From positions 19,570,621 through 19,634,620 of the forward strand of contig OY992840.1 in the NCBI GenBank assembly GCA_963921425.1: a DNA stretch of 64,000 bases. The letters are read 5' to 3'. The notes below the pieces were generated by a model. The model worked only from the letters and a program-made list of their open reading frames with translations. It was not told the DNA's origin and ran no database searches. Made by a program: the position numbers and the translations under genes. This DNA comes from Dryas octopetala. Its lineage: Eukaryota; Streptophyta; Magnoliopsida; Rosales; Rosaceae. Shown here one piece after another: positions 1 through 13,491 of this stretch (its first letter is position 1; every line of letters starts with the position of its first letter).

Positions 1-230
1 AGGTAATTGTGCTGCTTGTAATTTTCTTGGCTGATGAAACGTGATTGTTGTTGGTCTGAGGGAGTTACTTCCTACAAATTAATTGATGACTTGCATATGT
101 GCATCCTTATTATCTCTTTGTTCTTGTCTTCTATTTGCACTGTTATATTATATGGACAACAATGTCATCATTAGAGAGTTCAAAATATAAATATGTGGAA
201 ATATCTAAGATAGATGTTTATGTGTGACAG

Positions 231-3023
231 AGCAGATTGGCATTGAAACCAGATGGCCTATTTTTAGCAGCAATTCTTGGTGGAGAAACCTTAAAGTTGT
301 CTACTCTTTGTTTATCTATTAGTTGCTACTATGAAATGCATGGTCGATTATTTTACTTCTTTTTTTTTTTTTTTTTTGGTTACTAGAGAGCTGAGAATAG
401 CGTGCACTGTGGCACAAATGGAGCGTGAAGGAGGTATCAGTCCACGAATATCACCTTTGGCACAAGTATGTAATTTGTAGCAATGGTTTTGTTTTTCCAA
501 TGAATCCAAGTACCCATTTTATTTTGCGGTTTGTTTTCCTGTTTTGCTATCTGATATTTTCCTCAGAAAAATATGCTCTTTTTGATAATTCCTGGGAAGT
601 TAAAGGAAATGATAAGAGTGGCATTGTCCAAGATGAGGGTCTCTCTGGTATAGTCCTGAACTTAAGAGAGAGCCATCATTTAATATCCTAACATACTAGA
701 ATTGATAAACTCAAAGTAATGTTGGTATTTCTATAGATATATACAATGACATCAAACATTTACTTGAGAATTATACCCAATTTTTTCTTGTTTTTCTATT
801 TTACTTTTTTTTTTAATTTCCTATTTTGTATTTAGTAGATACCTTGTCCACAAGGAATGTAATTGTTTTGACTATTAACAAAATTTTGTTTCTTATAAAG
901 AAAAATTCTTGGGTTTGGAATCGTAGTTGCAACCTTCCTGGCAGAATTGACTGTATCCACTGTCCAATAATGCTTTGAGCATAGCTGGCAGTTTAAACTG
1001 GTTGGATATGGATTGTTGTTAAGTGTCTTTAAAATCATATTTTCTATATCTAATTATAATAAAATTATCTCAATTTGGTGAATACTATTTGTGTTGGATG
1101 GACAGCTGATGCGGGGTTTTTGGTATATACAATTTTAGTGGGCAAGGGGGCCACTATTGGATATTATCTTTCATACACTTTTCTTGATAGCTTTTTATCG
1201 TGCTCTCTTTGCCCTTATTTTGTTAATCTCCTTCCTGAGGCATTACTTGTTATCCTCACTCATAAATGAGGTTGTTTTCTTCTTCTATTGGTTTTTGGTT
1301 TCTGTAAATTATATTGTTGCATGTGGTTAAAAATCAAAATTTGGGCATCTGAAACCACCCCCCCCCCCCCCCCCCCCCCCCTTTATTTTCTTTTGGCTTA
1401 GGTGCGGGATGCAGGCAATCTTTTGACCAGGGCAGGTTTTACCCTTCCAGGTGTTGATGTTGACGAATATGTAGTAAGATATCAAAGTGGTGAGCATTTC
1501 CCTGTTTAAGTTACAGTTTTAATTTTAGCAACTTTTTGGTGACTTTAATAGCGAAGGTTCCTTGGACGTTCAATGTCACAGTTACTATGTTAATGCATTT
1601 AAGTTTAGCTTTATGCGATGTTTCTTTAAGCATAATTGCATGAGTGGAACAGAAATCTGGTTTACAAGTATGGTAGTGTGTCTACTGGAGTAAACTTTCC
1701 TCTTTCCCATATAGGACTTCCAAGACATGGTAATTTAATGTGCTAATTTCACTTGGTATGTTCACTTATGCTTGTGACATTTTCCACAGTCCATGTTTTT
1801 TTTGGTGTGGATTCCTGTTTTGCTCTTTTCTTTTTTCTGTTTTCAAGTCAAAATTTTCATTGTTTGAGTAGATTTACACACCATCCCCCTTTTTTTCTGC
1901 CAGGTATACTGTTCTGTATGAGTTGTATTAATTCAAGTCAAGCTCCTTCAATCTCCTTTTACAAGAGGGGTTGATAGAATAGGTGACTTTACCATAAAAT
2001 GATACATGCACATAGAAGATAAAATAGTATATCCTCCACTTAATGTTCTCTTGAGGAAGTGGTGGAAGTTAAATGAAAATCCTTGTGCAAAGATTGAAAA
2101 TCTGGCCCTTTTTCACATACTCATACAAAGGGGAAAAAAAAAAACTCCATGTTGATGCCATATTTTAAACTGATTTGTGTCAAGTCCTTGTATGTCAAAA
2201 ATTGACTGATTTGTGTAGCATTGAAATCAATTCCTGATTTGTACAAACTTTGTTTTATGTTTTGAACTGATAGACATGCTTACTATTTGAAGGCAAAAAA
2301 TATATTTATAATGCAATATGCTTCTTTTTGGTGTGATCAGTCTTGTTTGAAATTCCTGTCTACCCCTGTTGCCTAAGTCTTAGTCATTCATAATTTTTGT
2401 TCTCCATTTGGTGTAGCTCTGGATCTCATAGAACATCTGCGTGCAATGGGCGAAACCAATGCCCTTCTCCAAAGGAACACTGTGAGATATATTTACTTTT
2501 GTTATAACAAACTATGTTCCTTTACATTATCAAGTAATGAGCATGTTCTACTATTATCAAATCCTATTGATGGGTCTGATGTGCTTATCATTGAAACCAG
2601 ATCCTAAAGAGAGAAACTGCCCTGGCCACTGCAGCAATTTATGATTCAATGTTTGCAGCAGAAGATGGCACCATCCCTGCAACCTTTCAGGTGAGCATAA
2701 TGATAAACTCTCTTACAACTGATGGCTTGAAAAATAAATGAAGTCTTGAATTTGACTTGACAAATGTGACTTTGCCTAGATTGTCACGATTCTGTCTTAA
2801 GTAGTGGATCACCCTACTACTAATGGCTCAACTTTCCTGGGATTAACTTCATCCACAGTAACTGGTAATGTACCTTGATAATTGTATGACACCGTTCTTG
2901 GGTTTGTAGGTTATTTATATGACAGGTTGGAAGGAGCATCCATCTCAGCAGAGGGCCAAAAGGAGGGGATCTGCAACCGTATCCTTCCAGGACATTCAGA
3001 AGCAATTTGGAAGTGAGAGTTGA
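231..3023 (+). CDS. NDUFAF5-like methyltransferase, mitochondrial (3' exons, 5' part outside window)
   Basis: These are the last six exons of the plant homologue of NDUFAF5 (Arabidopsis At1g22800 type), a SAM-dependent methyltransferase-fold protein that helps assemble mitochondrial complex I. Exons read by eye are 231-295, 387-465, 1402-1489, 2417-2481, 2601-2690 and 2910-3023, and phases agree at every junction. Visible blocks are [89 protein letters not shown] and [19 protein letters not shown], ending QKQFGSES-stop. This is the post-Rossmann half; the SAM-binding glycine motif lies upstream, outside the window. The first visible exon has a weak donor (GTTGTC), so its exact end is slightly uncertain. 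A run of about 25 C at 1357-1381 lies in the intron before exon 3. No disruption is seen. Confidence 0.88.
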
Positions 3024-3784
3024 TCTCTTTGTGCATGAGGCATGGCTATTGTTTTCTAAGAAAATGAAAGTGAACCGACTCTACAACACTTATAGGAGCC
3101 ATTTATATTTTTTGTGAGAGAAGAAAGTTGTAGGACCAAAATATGTGGTCAATAAAAAAATTTTAGTTAATATTATATATATTTTTATGAAATCAAAAGA
3201 GTATTTGTAGTTATTCATCAAAAGAATGCTCAAAATATGAAGCTTTTGCAGATTCGGCACCAGATATGTGGCATTGGATATTGAGTCATTGACACAGGAA
3301 TTGGAATAAAGGTCAAGCACCTTTGACTTGCTTTTCCAAAGACTGACTTCACCTTAACCACACAAATGCTGTAAACTCCAAAAGCAATGGAAAACAATAC
3401 AACAAATATTGTGCTGCAGTCTTCTGAAAGCTTAGCCAACATGATATACCAAAATGACTATAGAAGCTTGAGTGGAACTGTCAAAGCTAGCTCTAAATGA
3501 AAGAAAACAATATCGCCCACTATTGTTAATACTGAAAAAACAATACCTAAATTAAAGAGAGAAGTGCTTACTGCTGGTATGATGAAATAACAGTTCAATA
3601 TGAAATTTAGTTCCAAATTTTCATAATGAATAATAAATTCTAATTAACATTACATTTTTTTCTCATAAAACCAAAAACAATACTACAGAGAATCACCAAA
3701 ATAAAAAACATTTGGGACTGTCTATCTGTAAACCACATCTTACAGACTATCAATTGTACTCTAAAAGAAAAGGATGTAGGAGTG

Positions 3785-6700
3785 CTAAGAAAAGAGTTTG
3801 TATGATTTGGCTGAAACAATTATTAGACGTAGTCCTCCGATGGGAGATAAAACTGCCAACAGAACGCCAATAATGATTGATATCTGAAAGCAAAACAGAG
3901 AATCCAAATCTCACATATATTATTAATTTGATAACATACGCATAAAACAAATATATGCATGTCATCAAAAAGTTAGGATGAATGATCAAGACTTCTTAAC
4001 ATACCCATGAAGCAATCCAGTGAAAGCTAAATCTTCTTGGTTTTTGGGTGATAAGCCACACAACGCAAGGCATCTGCATCATACACTCACCAATTTTAAT
4101 TGGTACTGAAAAATGATCAAGATAAATACAATGGTTTATTAATATGATGTTATTTTTAGACTTTGGATATTCTGCTCATATTTTATATGTTAATATTGTA
4201 TTTATGGTCACAATTATACAGTTTTAATTGAGAAAAATTGTGTATGTGTATATATATATATATATATATGTTACGAACGACTTACGTAATACGAGGTTGA
4301 GGAGAACACTAAGCCTCCGAAAAAACCTAATAATCCTCCAAAAAATGGAATCAACATTGCAATAAATCCTGCTAAGGCTGGAGAAAAGTTCCAAGAAAGT
4401 TAGATATAGACTTATAGTACAGATGAAGTTGCCAAATGAAGATTACTCTATAGACCTAATACTCGAATTCAATATCACTAATTAAGTTTTTTACTAACCA
4501 AAATTTAAAATGTAATATGCAAACTAGTTATATGTATAAATGATGCACATCATGCACTAAGGAAATTGAAGTTACATCCTACAAATTCAGTTACAAACAA
4601 GAAATTGATAATGTGGAAAGTAATTAATACAATAATGATACAAATTCAGTTACTTTAATCATAGATATTCTGCACAATATTAAATTGTACTCACCTACAT
4701 ATGAACTGCGAGCAATGACGCGTAAAACTGGTCCAGGAGTGAAATGTAAATCTTTTACTAAAAATGACTCGAGCATGTCAAACACAGGCATAGTAAAGAT
4801 CTGAAATATAAAACACAAACCAAGAATTAATTACTTATTTCACATTTAGTGTACAATATATTATCTCCAGATTTAGATTTTCTGTTTGTCTTGTTTTGTT
4901 TTTAATTATATTTGTATATTATATTATTGAAACAAGTAAAAACAAGCACAATAGATAATTCCATCAAATTTATAATTTCATGTATGTCTTTTGTGGATCC
5001 AAATTCTCTTATGTTAATTCGTTTCAGCTGGTTGACTTTTAATCTTAGCCATGTATTTAATATTTAATAGTAGAAAACAAAAGATGAAATAGATTCGTAA
5101 AACATTTTTAATATATATGTAAACTCCTAAATTTATATTACACAGTTAGGTTATGATCGATTGAAACAAATAAAACCAAGTAGTAGAGAATTCAAATCAG
5201 TCTTCTGTTTAATTACCTGGTAGCTTCCTAGAACATGAAAGAACACCATTAGATTAGCCACCGCAATGAGCCAACGTGGTTTTTCCAGTGAGATGAGAAC
5301 ATCATCATCCACAACATTGCCAAAAGCCCAGAAGCCAGCGACTGAAACTGCAAGATAGCAAATTGCTACAATGACGTAAGCAACTACAACACCTTTCCAC
5401 ATGGCAATCTTTGAAGGCTTTTCTGGGGTCGAAGGGATTGTGGCTTGAATTTCCAAAGACACACTGTGCCCTGCAAAAGCAAAGGCAATGGTTCCAAATC
5501 CATTCAACATATCAAAGACTTTGCCTGCGGTTGTGTGAGACCGAACTCCATAGTCAACATTGTGATGTTGATCCACACCCCTAACTGTTGATGTAACAAA
5601 TGCTATCATCGAGTAACTGCATGTACACAATGCCATTAATTAATTAGTTGCAATTAAATTAAATTACTTTTGAAAGAACAGTTCATCACTTGAATATACT
5701 TCAAAGGAGGCCAAAGGGAAGGGAGATTTGGAAATTTGGTATTGAGTGTAGGAGTAAATGCTCACTCCCACCTCTCTAATGAGCCACAGTACGTACTCTC
5801 TACAAATTAAATTAAGTACATATATCCTTGCATTCTCTTATTCATACTAATTTGATTTGTCAAAAAAAAAAAAAAGGGTATACCACATCTCCACAAAATT
5901 GAGAACTACTTATACAAGTGGATTCCTTTCTTAGAGATATGGACTAAAATATGGGGTTTTTTTAGGGTTATTCGCACAAATATATGTCTTCTAAAAATAA
6001 TTTTTAATCTCACTTTACCCTTTTAATTAAGTTTTAATTTTCTCACTTTGTCCTCCGAACTTTATAAACCTTTTCAGTAAGCGATATTTCGTCAAATCCG
6101 TCAATGGCTCCGTTAAAAAAGCCGATATAGTGCTTATGTGGATGGGTATGTTGGGACTGACAACATGCTAAATCAGCTCCATATATGTCAGCTTACGTAG
6201 GTGTCACGTCAACTTTTTTGACGGAGCTATTGACGGAATATGGCTCAGTGAAGGGTTTGTAAAATTCTAGGACAAAGTGAGAAAATTAAACTTTAAAGGG
6301 GGTAAAGTGAGAATAAAAGTTACTTTTAAAGAATATTGGAAGCCTTTTTTAAAAAAAATTTGGAGGGGGATTCAAATTTTGCACATCTCCAAATTGTGGA
6401 GAGAAAAATCAGTAGGCCACAAGCTAGTTGGTCAAAATATAGTTAGTAAAATGTTACATGCAACAAAAATTAGTCAATATGAACCCTTGCTTATGTTCAA
6501 ATGTGCATTATATGGTATGAGATATATGTTGTTTTTCTCCTATCTTTGTGTGTTTGAGTAAGTAGACACGTAGCCCAATCAATGTGGGACTAGTGTGCTC
6601 AACACTCTCCCTCATCTGGGACTCCTAATTTTAAGTTGTTAAAGTATATGTGGACAAAATAATTCCACTTTTAGAGACTGGGAGTACGTTCTCATTTGTG

Positions 6701-8177
6701 GTCCTTGTGAAGGCTAAACTAACTATACTTGGGGCCTCTCATATTATCTTAAATATTTATCCTAAAATAAAGTTTAAATTATTAAGTAGAGAGACTTACG
6801 TAGCCCCAACGTACCATTATACGTGGGACTTACTCAACGATGTATACAACATATAAATTAAAGATCAAAAAGTAAAAAAGGAAGAAAGAAGAATTTATGA
6901 CATATTACCAGAAAGACATGACTGCAGCCAGGAGTGAAATTCCTGTCAAAGAATTGAAATTGGGAGATTGGGAGATCACAAATTGGAGACAAGTGAAGAA
7001 GAGGATGTAATATGTGAGCCTGACATGAATCCAGCTTGGAATGAGCAAATCAAAGAATTTTTTCAAGGACTTGCCACCAGTGACAGAATACACAATGGAG
7101 GAAGCCACTTGCACAGTCAACTGCTGTGGCATAATGAGCCAATACCCAAGTTTTGGGCCAAATGCATACTGCCCCAGTTCTGGGTATCGATCAAAACGCT
7201 TCCCGGGCACTGCTTCATGCAATTCAACAAGTTGCCAGAATGAGTAGAAAGTGATCACCCAAGAAGCAACAATGGCTACAATTCCTGGGACCCTATATCA
7301 TGTGTATCAACCATAAGGGAAATTAATTTAGAATTCCATAATTTAATTCATATGTTCATAATTTAATATCATTGTACCTACAAATATATAATTAATGTCA
7401 AAACACCTAAATCAAAATCCAATTCTAGATTTAGTGCAAATTAGATCTAAAATACCCTAGAAAGAATGAATATATGATATATTACCAGCCAAGTTGTGAT
7501 AATGCAAATGGTAAGCCGAGTACTCCTGCACCAACAACAGCTGTAACATTGTGGAAAGCTGAGTACCACCATTTTGCATTCCTAGAAGCAGTTACAGGCA
7601 GCCAGCTATTTAGGTCAAATTGCTCTCGGGGCCTAACACTTTCACCCACTTCTTCATGCCTGTTTGTAATATTAATGTTTTCCTGCAATATTTTCATATC
7701 ATATATATAGCACGATTGGTTTAATTACTTGTAATTAAGAAGAATTGAAAAATACAAAATTAAAAAACTGTGTGTGTAGCTTGCATGAATGTGTCGGTTG
7801 GGCCCTAGGTTCTGGGTTGCATGTGTTCCTGGATTTGGTGACTAGACTCTGGCCTTTTGTTTTCCTGGATTTTAGTTGCATACCAATAATATTATATATA
7901 TATGTGTGTGTGTGTGCGCGCGCATGTATATCGATCATAGACATGCAATTACCGGTTGATGAGGAGCAGCACTAGACTCTGCTGGGCTGTTGTTTCCCTG
8001 GATTTCAATTGCATAGCCATGTTAGATTTCTTGAAATTAACAAAATTCAAGAGGGCCAATAAAAATGTATGTATATATACAGAAAAAAATTCTCTGCGAA
8101 ATATATAATGAATCATATATAGACATTACATATGCACATACCGGCTTAGGAGCAGTAGAGTGATCTTTGTTGTCCAT
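3785..8177 (-). CDS. LHT-type (lysine/histidine transporter-like) amino-acid permease
   Basis: This is a complete AAAP-family amino-acid/proton symporter of the LHT subfamily, expected in the plasma membrane. Exons in transcript order are 8142-8177, 7486-7682, 6909-7292, 5217-5616, 4695-4800, 4286-4377, 4005-4073 and 3785-3883. The phases add to 1383 nt, or 460 residues plus stop, close to the usual 440-450. The start ATG (8175-8177) opens [12 protein letters not shown]. Membrane segments begin at [20 protein letters not shown] and continue through [20 protein letters not shown], the [20 protein letters not shown] region, [40 protein letters not shown] and [20 protein letters not shown]. The C terminus is [15 protein letters not shown]. 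Family knowledge says LHTs import neutral and acidic amino acids; the substrate here cannot be read. A 45-nt candidate cassette exon lies in intron 1 and a foldback element in intron 3. Confidence 0.9.
5957..6365. mobile_element. Foldback (MITE-like) element in intron 3 of the LHT gene
   Basis: The two ends are long inverted repeats of about 130 bp. The left arm carries TAATCTCACTTTACCC and TTTTCTCACTTTGTCC. The right arm carries their complements GGACAAAGTGAGAAAA and GGGTAAAGTGAGA. The centre contains a second imperfect inverted repeat (TCCGTCAATGGCTCCGTTAA against TTGACGGAGCTATTGACGGA). The same sequence family (TTCTCACTTTGTCACC) recurs at 16.86-17.78 kb. No coding capacity is seen. The outermost borders and target duplication are not clear. 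Confidence 0.6.
7953..7997 (-). other. Candidate 45-nt cassette exon in intron 1 of the LHT gene
   Basis: On the minus strand a CAG acceptor precedes 7997 and a GTAATT donor follows 7953. The enclosed 45 nt are open in phase 0 and read [15 protein letters not shown]. Both flanking exons meet at phase 0, so including it would add 15 residues to the hydrophilic N terminus without shifting the frame. A degenerate copy (AATCCAGGAAAACAA.. AGAGTCTAGTCACC, about 7840-7885) sits nearby without a donor, which suggests a small tandem duplication in the intron. Whether it is spliced in is inference. Confidence 0.4.
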
Positions 8178-10009
8178 TGTCATCCTTCAAATAATTAGTT
8201 TACAGCCAATTCTTCTGAGGGTTAGATTCTGCGCGCAGAGTTTAAATATAAAATGTAAGTGGATAAGGTGGAGTGTGGGGTATCTTAGAGATCCTAATTT
8301 GGTGGGTCTTGAATTAGTCGTGGAATCTAGACCACGGTGTTGTCCAAGCTCATCAGTACGTGCATTAATTCGAGAAAATATAGGAAAAACCAGATAATGT
8401 AATAATATTACAACTTATAACTCTACAAGCAAATATTTTCGGATACATATATAGTGGATATACACATTTCCTTCCTAATTTCTAGCAAATTGTCCACGAA
8501 TTTTGCCTTGTATATCTTATTTAGCACATGTATCAAAGACAAGCTTTTCTACAATATTGAAAAAGAAATTAAGCCATACATAAATAATAGACAACATTAA
8601 TTATTCTAGGAGCTAGCTAGCAATGTTGTAGGCTTGTAGCCATGTGTTTAGTAAGAGAACAATAAGATTCAGTAAATCAAAAAGAGATAACAAAGAGGTA
8701 CAATTAGACTTTCTGAATATCCAAGCGATCCTAAAGCTATGGGACTTGAACCGGTCATTGAAGTTTCTCAGCCATGCACAGTAATCAAACACTTTGTTAT
8801 ATTGCCAAAAAATAAAGGAGGTTGTGTATTGAAAAACAAAGAAAAAGTCGCTAATATATTGCATGTAGAAGAATTAATTGGGGCCGTGGAGGGCTGCTAC
8901 CGTTGAAGCCAATCCCATGCCCTCTAATAAGAAAGTACGTACCACGGTGCAGACGAGATATATATATATATATATATTAATTATTGCGCCTTGACCTCTC
9001 GGACTTGTAATAGGCAAAAACTGATGAAGCCAATAGGCAATGAAAGGAAGAGAAGAAGATTCAAAGGTTTTTTTCTCCACTAGAGAACATGAAGTGATCA
9101 ACTTATAGCTATTCAGACCAAATGATCGATGAATGAGTAATTTTGTGTGGAGTGCCAAGTACTCAATTTATACAAATAGATGTGACTAAGAAAGGAAAGA
9201 ATATAATAATAATTAGGAGTAAATCAAGGCATGACGGATATTGATGGAGGTTAAGAAGGTGATTGAGGGTGATAGATCGAGATGATTGAGACGTAATGGC
9301 AATTAACATAGCTATATCAGCTTATGAATCATGCATATATTTACGAGATCCATCCATTAATTAAGTTAAATTTCAAATTAAAAACTGCAGGGCCATTGTA
9401 ACCCAAAACAGGAAATTAACAGCAAGGCCATTAACTTTGAATTAATAGCTAGCTATATAAAACGATTCTGGATCCTCTATCCTCATTTTTCTTATCTCTC
9501 CTGTATCCTCCAGCTTATATCATGACACTTGTTTCCACTATTTAACACGCATTTAACAGCCTTAAATAAAGAAAACAATGTGAAAGGAAAAGGGTTAAAT
9601 TACTATCATCAAATAAATAGCTATTAGTATAATGATATTTCTTTCCACTTTGTTGGAAGAGGCACAAAGTTCAAATTCATCTCCACCATATTAAACATTA
9701 AAATAAAATAAAAAAACTTTACAGAATATCACTTATAACATATATGTAGGTTTTATTATCTCGTGTTTTGTTGCATATTTGGTTGCTAACTATATATATT
9801 TGAGAGTACGTACAGAATGCCATGTCGGGAATTCTAAGCCTTACATAATGTTCGGATCTAGTACACCCATTATTATTATAAACTGGTTTTGAGTTGGATA
9901 TTTTAACTTCTATGAATATATATATAACTATACATCCAATTTTTTCATTTTAAAAAAAAAAAAAGCCTAAAAAAGGGCTGCACTGTGATGAATATGTAAA
10001 ATAAGCTAC
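8178..10009. other. Intergenic region, upstream of LHT gene
   Basis: About 1.8 kb of AT-rich DNA lies between the LHT start codon and the ERF pseudogene. It holds a (TA)n run at about 8959-8976 and short A or T runs. No frame longer than about 95 codons has family similarity, and the small ones look like chance. The proximal few hundred bases should contain the LHT promoter, but no convincing TATA position could be fixed. Confidence 0.5.
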
Positions 10010-10452
10010 TTATAAGCTATAGGAGTCCCAAATGGAGTGAGGCTGCGTATCTTCAAACTCACGCAACTCCACATCAGCATCATAGAAAACCATAGACGAC
10101 GACGAGTCGTCCCCTAACACTAGAGCCTCATCATGATGAGCTGCAGCCATGTACATGTACTGCATCCACATCTTGGGCGAGTCCAATGGTGACTCATTGA
10201 TCGCCTGAATTTGGCTCGGCGACAAACCCACCGTTACAGGCACTGCAGACCCACCACAACTGGATGTTCCGCCACCCACCTCTGCCGCCGCTGACGACTG
10301 TCTAAACCTCAATGCCGCCTCTTGAGCCGCCAATTGCACGTCCATCGCGCTCGAACTTGCCGGCCTCGGAAGACTCTCCGCAAGTTCCGGAAAATTGAGC
10401 TGCGCCCCACGCCCTCTCAGGTGCAATGCCGCCGCGTCGTAGGCGGCGGCGC
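10010..10452 (-). pseudogene. 5'-truncated ERF021-like AP2/ERF pseudogene
   Basis: The minus strand reads AAAYDAAALHLRGRGAQLNF (end of an AP2 domain), then the family C-terminal blocks [47 protein letters not shown] and a final SIWDSYSL-stop. It closely parallels the intact ERF gene at 12.8-13.4 kb ([13 protein letters not shown] in both). Everything N-terminal of the last third of the AP2 domain is missing, including the DNA-contacting beta sheet. Homology ends near 10452-10465, where a 14-bp stretch (CACCTGAGAGGGCG on the minus strand) also occurs about 40 bp further in. The real frame meets TGA just upstream and no ATG precedes the AP2 remnant. It looks like a tandem duplicate that lost its 5' half. 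Confidence 0.75.
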
Positions 10453-10465
10453 CCTCTCAGGTGTC

Positions 10466-12819
10466 ATGATGATATTGAAATGTGAATCAAAACTAAACCA
10501 ATAACCTAAAGAAAACATTATTTGTAGGTCAAGCCCTTCACTATTTGTAGTCAAATAGTTTTCTGAAACAGCTGTAACAAGCTAATTAAGCTTGAATTCC
10601 AGCTGCTGCTTTTTGTCACCAACAACCTTGAAAGTTGAAGTGCATGGAACTAATGCAGTACCTTTTGAGTTGACTGAAGTCATCGCACCGTCCCTCATGT
10701 ACGGTTTGCGCGTGAACCGCCTGCTTGATCAGCTTGACCATATATATATGTATCGTTGATCCGTACGACCTCCCAAATCTTCCACTCGATCTTTCAGTTT
10801 GTCAATGCACGGGAGTCATGGTAGTTAGGGACTATGGAGAGATATGGTACGCGTGGCAGGAAACATGAAAAGTTGGTGTAGAGTACCGCCTTTGGGCTTT
10901 GGCTGCTTCTGCTTATTGCTCTGTCCACGCGCGTCTGTGACGTGGAACAAGTTTATATGTTACCACAATGGTGGCCAGATCATGTTATTGATCATCATTT
11001 AGATTTCATGTTTTCTTTTTTATTTTTTGGTACAAGGGCGGGCCAAAGACCCATAGATTTGATGTTTTCAACGTGAAAGGAGAAGTGCATGTACGTGTGC
11101 CCAGATCCATCATCCATGAAGCCTCAACAGTTTCATCACAGATTTGGGAAGTGACTAGTACTTTGCCAAAAACTAGGCATTTTCTCTAAAGAGTAATGTC
11201 TAATTTGATGGCCCATAAAACCAATAAGATTAAAACGTTTGTGTACAGTGTGAACAGTGGAGCATCAGAGCATGTACCATTGTTGTTATGTCTGTGATGA
11301 CTCCGCTTTGGTGAAGGAGGTAGACAAAGAGAGATAAATTACGAGATATATAAAAGCATTTTTCTGTATTTTCAGAAGAATACTGGAAATACAAGTATTT
11401 AAAAAAAATACGTACATATATACGCGTTTGCAGAGAGAAATAGGGATAGAGATCGAGGCCGAGGGACTTGGGGGACGGGTGGGGTTGAGCAGTGGGCCTA
11501 CGAGACTTCCTCATAATGGGGGAAGTTAGGACTGGTCATTTTGCAACAAAGTTAGAAATTTGTAGTTGAAGGGTTGTTTTAGTCATTTTGCAGCAAAGTT
11601 AAGACTTTTTAGTCATTTGGTAATATGATCAATTTTTCTTTAACCAATAAAAATATCTTGGGGTGTCCAAAGGTCCTTTGGGGGTAAAATCCTTCTTTTG
11701 AAAATAATGCATACGGCTTGACTGATGATATGGCCTAGCTCATGAGCATGGAAGTGAAATAACGAGAAATAACATTTCTAATTGTTATATATGCTCATTT
11801 TTTTCATACTTATAAGAACATTTTTTTTATAAAGAAATAAATTTTTATGTGTAAAACATTTTCTTAATGTTTAAAATTGGATTGATTTTGTCACTAACTT
11901 TTAAAATTAATTTTAAAGATAACTGAAGATTTTAACTGACGGACCACTTGTTCTCTGCAGTATAAATTTCTGCTGCTTAAGAACAAGAAATTAATTATTT
12001 GATAAGCAATAATATTTCAGCATTATCATTTGGATCCATCATAACTCATAAGAAAGTAATTAAAGGTGGAGTCCCACTAAAAATAAAATATAATGTACAA
12101 TAATTAATCAAGAGAAGTAGAACGAAAGTACACTCATATATATAGTCATATAATTGATACCACATTAATTTGAGTGACAAATTCATTTCCATCACATCAA
12201 ATAAATAATAATTAATTCACACCACACTCTTCTACAGCTGGTTGAAAAAAGTAGCCAACATCTGAGTTTGTGGCCCTTAATTACAAAACACAAATCCATT
12301 AATTACACCCACTAGCTAGTACTACAACACTTCTTTGAGCTACCAAAACTCCAATGTTAAATGGGATCTACCAAAAATCTCTGTTTCTATATACAAATGG
12401 TCTAGTTTCCTTCAAACACAGAGATCCTCTAGTAGTGCTATTCCATCTAACAGTGAGTTATTTCATTCTGCTACAAGGTCCAACACCCCTAGGACTTTTC
12501 AAGGAATATTAATGGAAGCTCAAAATTTACCAATGGTCTTAATTTTTTCACTAAAAGTATTGTTCAATATTTATATATAATTCATATATGAGTATTATTC
12601 TCATACCTGAAATCTAGCATATATATGTGGTATTGTCAAATAGTAAATTAAGACCGTATATTTAAATGTAATTCTATTTAATTAATGATTATATCACACT
12701 TTTTAACAACATTTTAGACTTCTATATATATTAGATCGTCACACGTGGGTATAAATTAATTATAATAGTCAAAATAAATGTGTATGATAATATTGTGCTA
12801 ACCAATGTGTGTACGTTAC
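10466..12819. other. Intergenic region between two ERF021-like loci
   Basis: This is AT-rich DNA with no recognisable gene on either strand. The missing N-terminal half of the truncated ERF copy was looked for on the minus strand and not found. Short frames at 11.2-11.5 and 12.3-12.6 kb lack family similarity or plausible codon pattern. Confidence 0.5.
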
Positions 12820-13407
12820 CTAAGGATCCCAAAGAGAATCATTTTGCATATCCTCCGACTGATTAACATTATTATAATTCCCCTCCTCAAAGTCGTCGTT
12901 AGAGAACATGATAGACTCCTCCAACATATGAGCCTCAGCCATTTGCATCCACATCTTAGGAGAGTCCAAGGGTGACTCGTTAATGGCCTGAATTTGGGTG
13001 GGCGAGAGCCTCACCGTGACCGGCGGGGCCGCCATGCTGGAGCTAGAGCCGCCACCAAACTCATGATGATCCGCCACCGCAGGAGGAGTAGTACTACTTC
13101 TTAGCCTCAAGGCTGCTTCATGTGCTGCCATGCGTATGTCCTCAGCACTAGAGCTTCCGGGGCGGGGCAGGCTGTTGACCAGCTCCGGGAAGTTGAGCCG
13201 AGCCTCGCATCCCCGGAAATGTAATGCCGCCACGTCGTAGGCAGCGGCCGCCATCTCCGGGGTCTCGAAGCTCCCCAACCAAATTCGGGTTTTGGTTCCT
13301 GGCTCACGGATTTCGGACACCCATTTTCCCCATTTTCTCTTGCGGACTCCTCTGTAGGTAGAAGAGGCAGGACCATAGGCAATGGTAGAATTGGACTGAT
13401 CTCCCAT
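12820..13407 (-). CDS. AP2/ERF transcription factor, ERF021-like (DREB-type)
   Basis: This is an intact, intronless gene of 195 residues encoding a nuclear DNA-binding protein with one AP2/ERF domain at residues 18-74 ([20 protein letters not shown] ... [20 protein letters not shown] ... ARLNFP). In the domain, Val14 and Glu19 (WVSEIRE) are the DREB-type signature. The C-terminal part carries [45 protein letters not shown], an acidic tail and a terminal DSLWDP, as in group II factors of the ERF020-022 branch. The start MGDQSNST is the first ATG after a TATA box. DREB proteins bind DRE/GCC-like elements in stress and developmental promoters; the target here is unknown. A truncated paralogue lies 2.4 kb downstream on the same strand. 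Confidence 0.9.
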   Translation of the reverse strand: MGDQSNSTIAYGPASSTYRGVRKRKWGKWVSEIREPGTKTRIWLGSFETPEMAAAAYDVAALHFRGCEARLNFPELVNSLPRPGSSSAEDIRMAAHEAALRLRSSTTPPAVADHHEFGGGSSSSMAAPPVTVRLSPTQIQAINESPLDSPKMWMQMAEAHMLEESIMFSNDDFEEGNYNNVNQSEDMQNDSLWDP

Positions 13408-13491
13408 GCATGCACAAGAAATTCGACCAAAATTAGATTAAAATGTTGGTGTACAGGGTTTAGGGTTTCAACTTTGAAGCAAAACATTACG

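Noticed and set aside
8613-9158. 83- and 94-codon minus frames upstream of the LHT gene
   Set aside because: Low-complexity hydrophobic translation of AT-rich DNA, including a (TA)n run; no homology seen.
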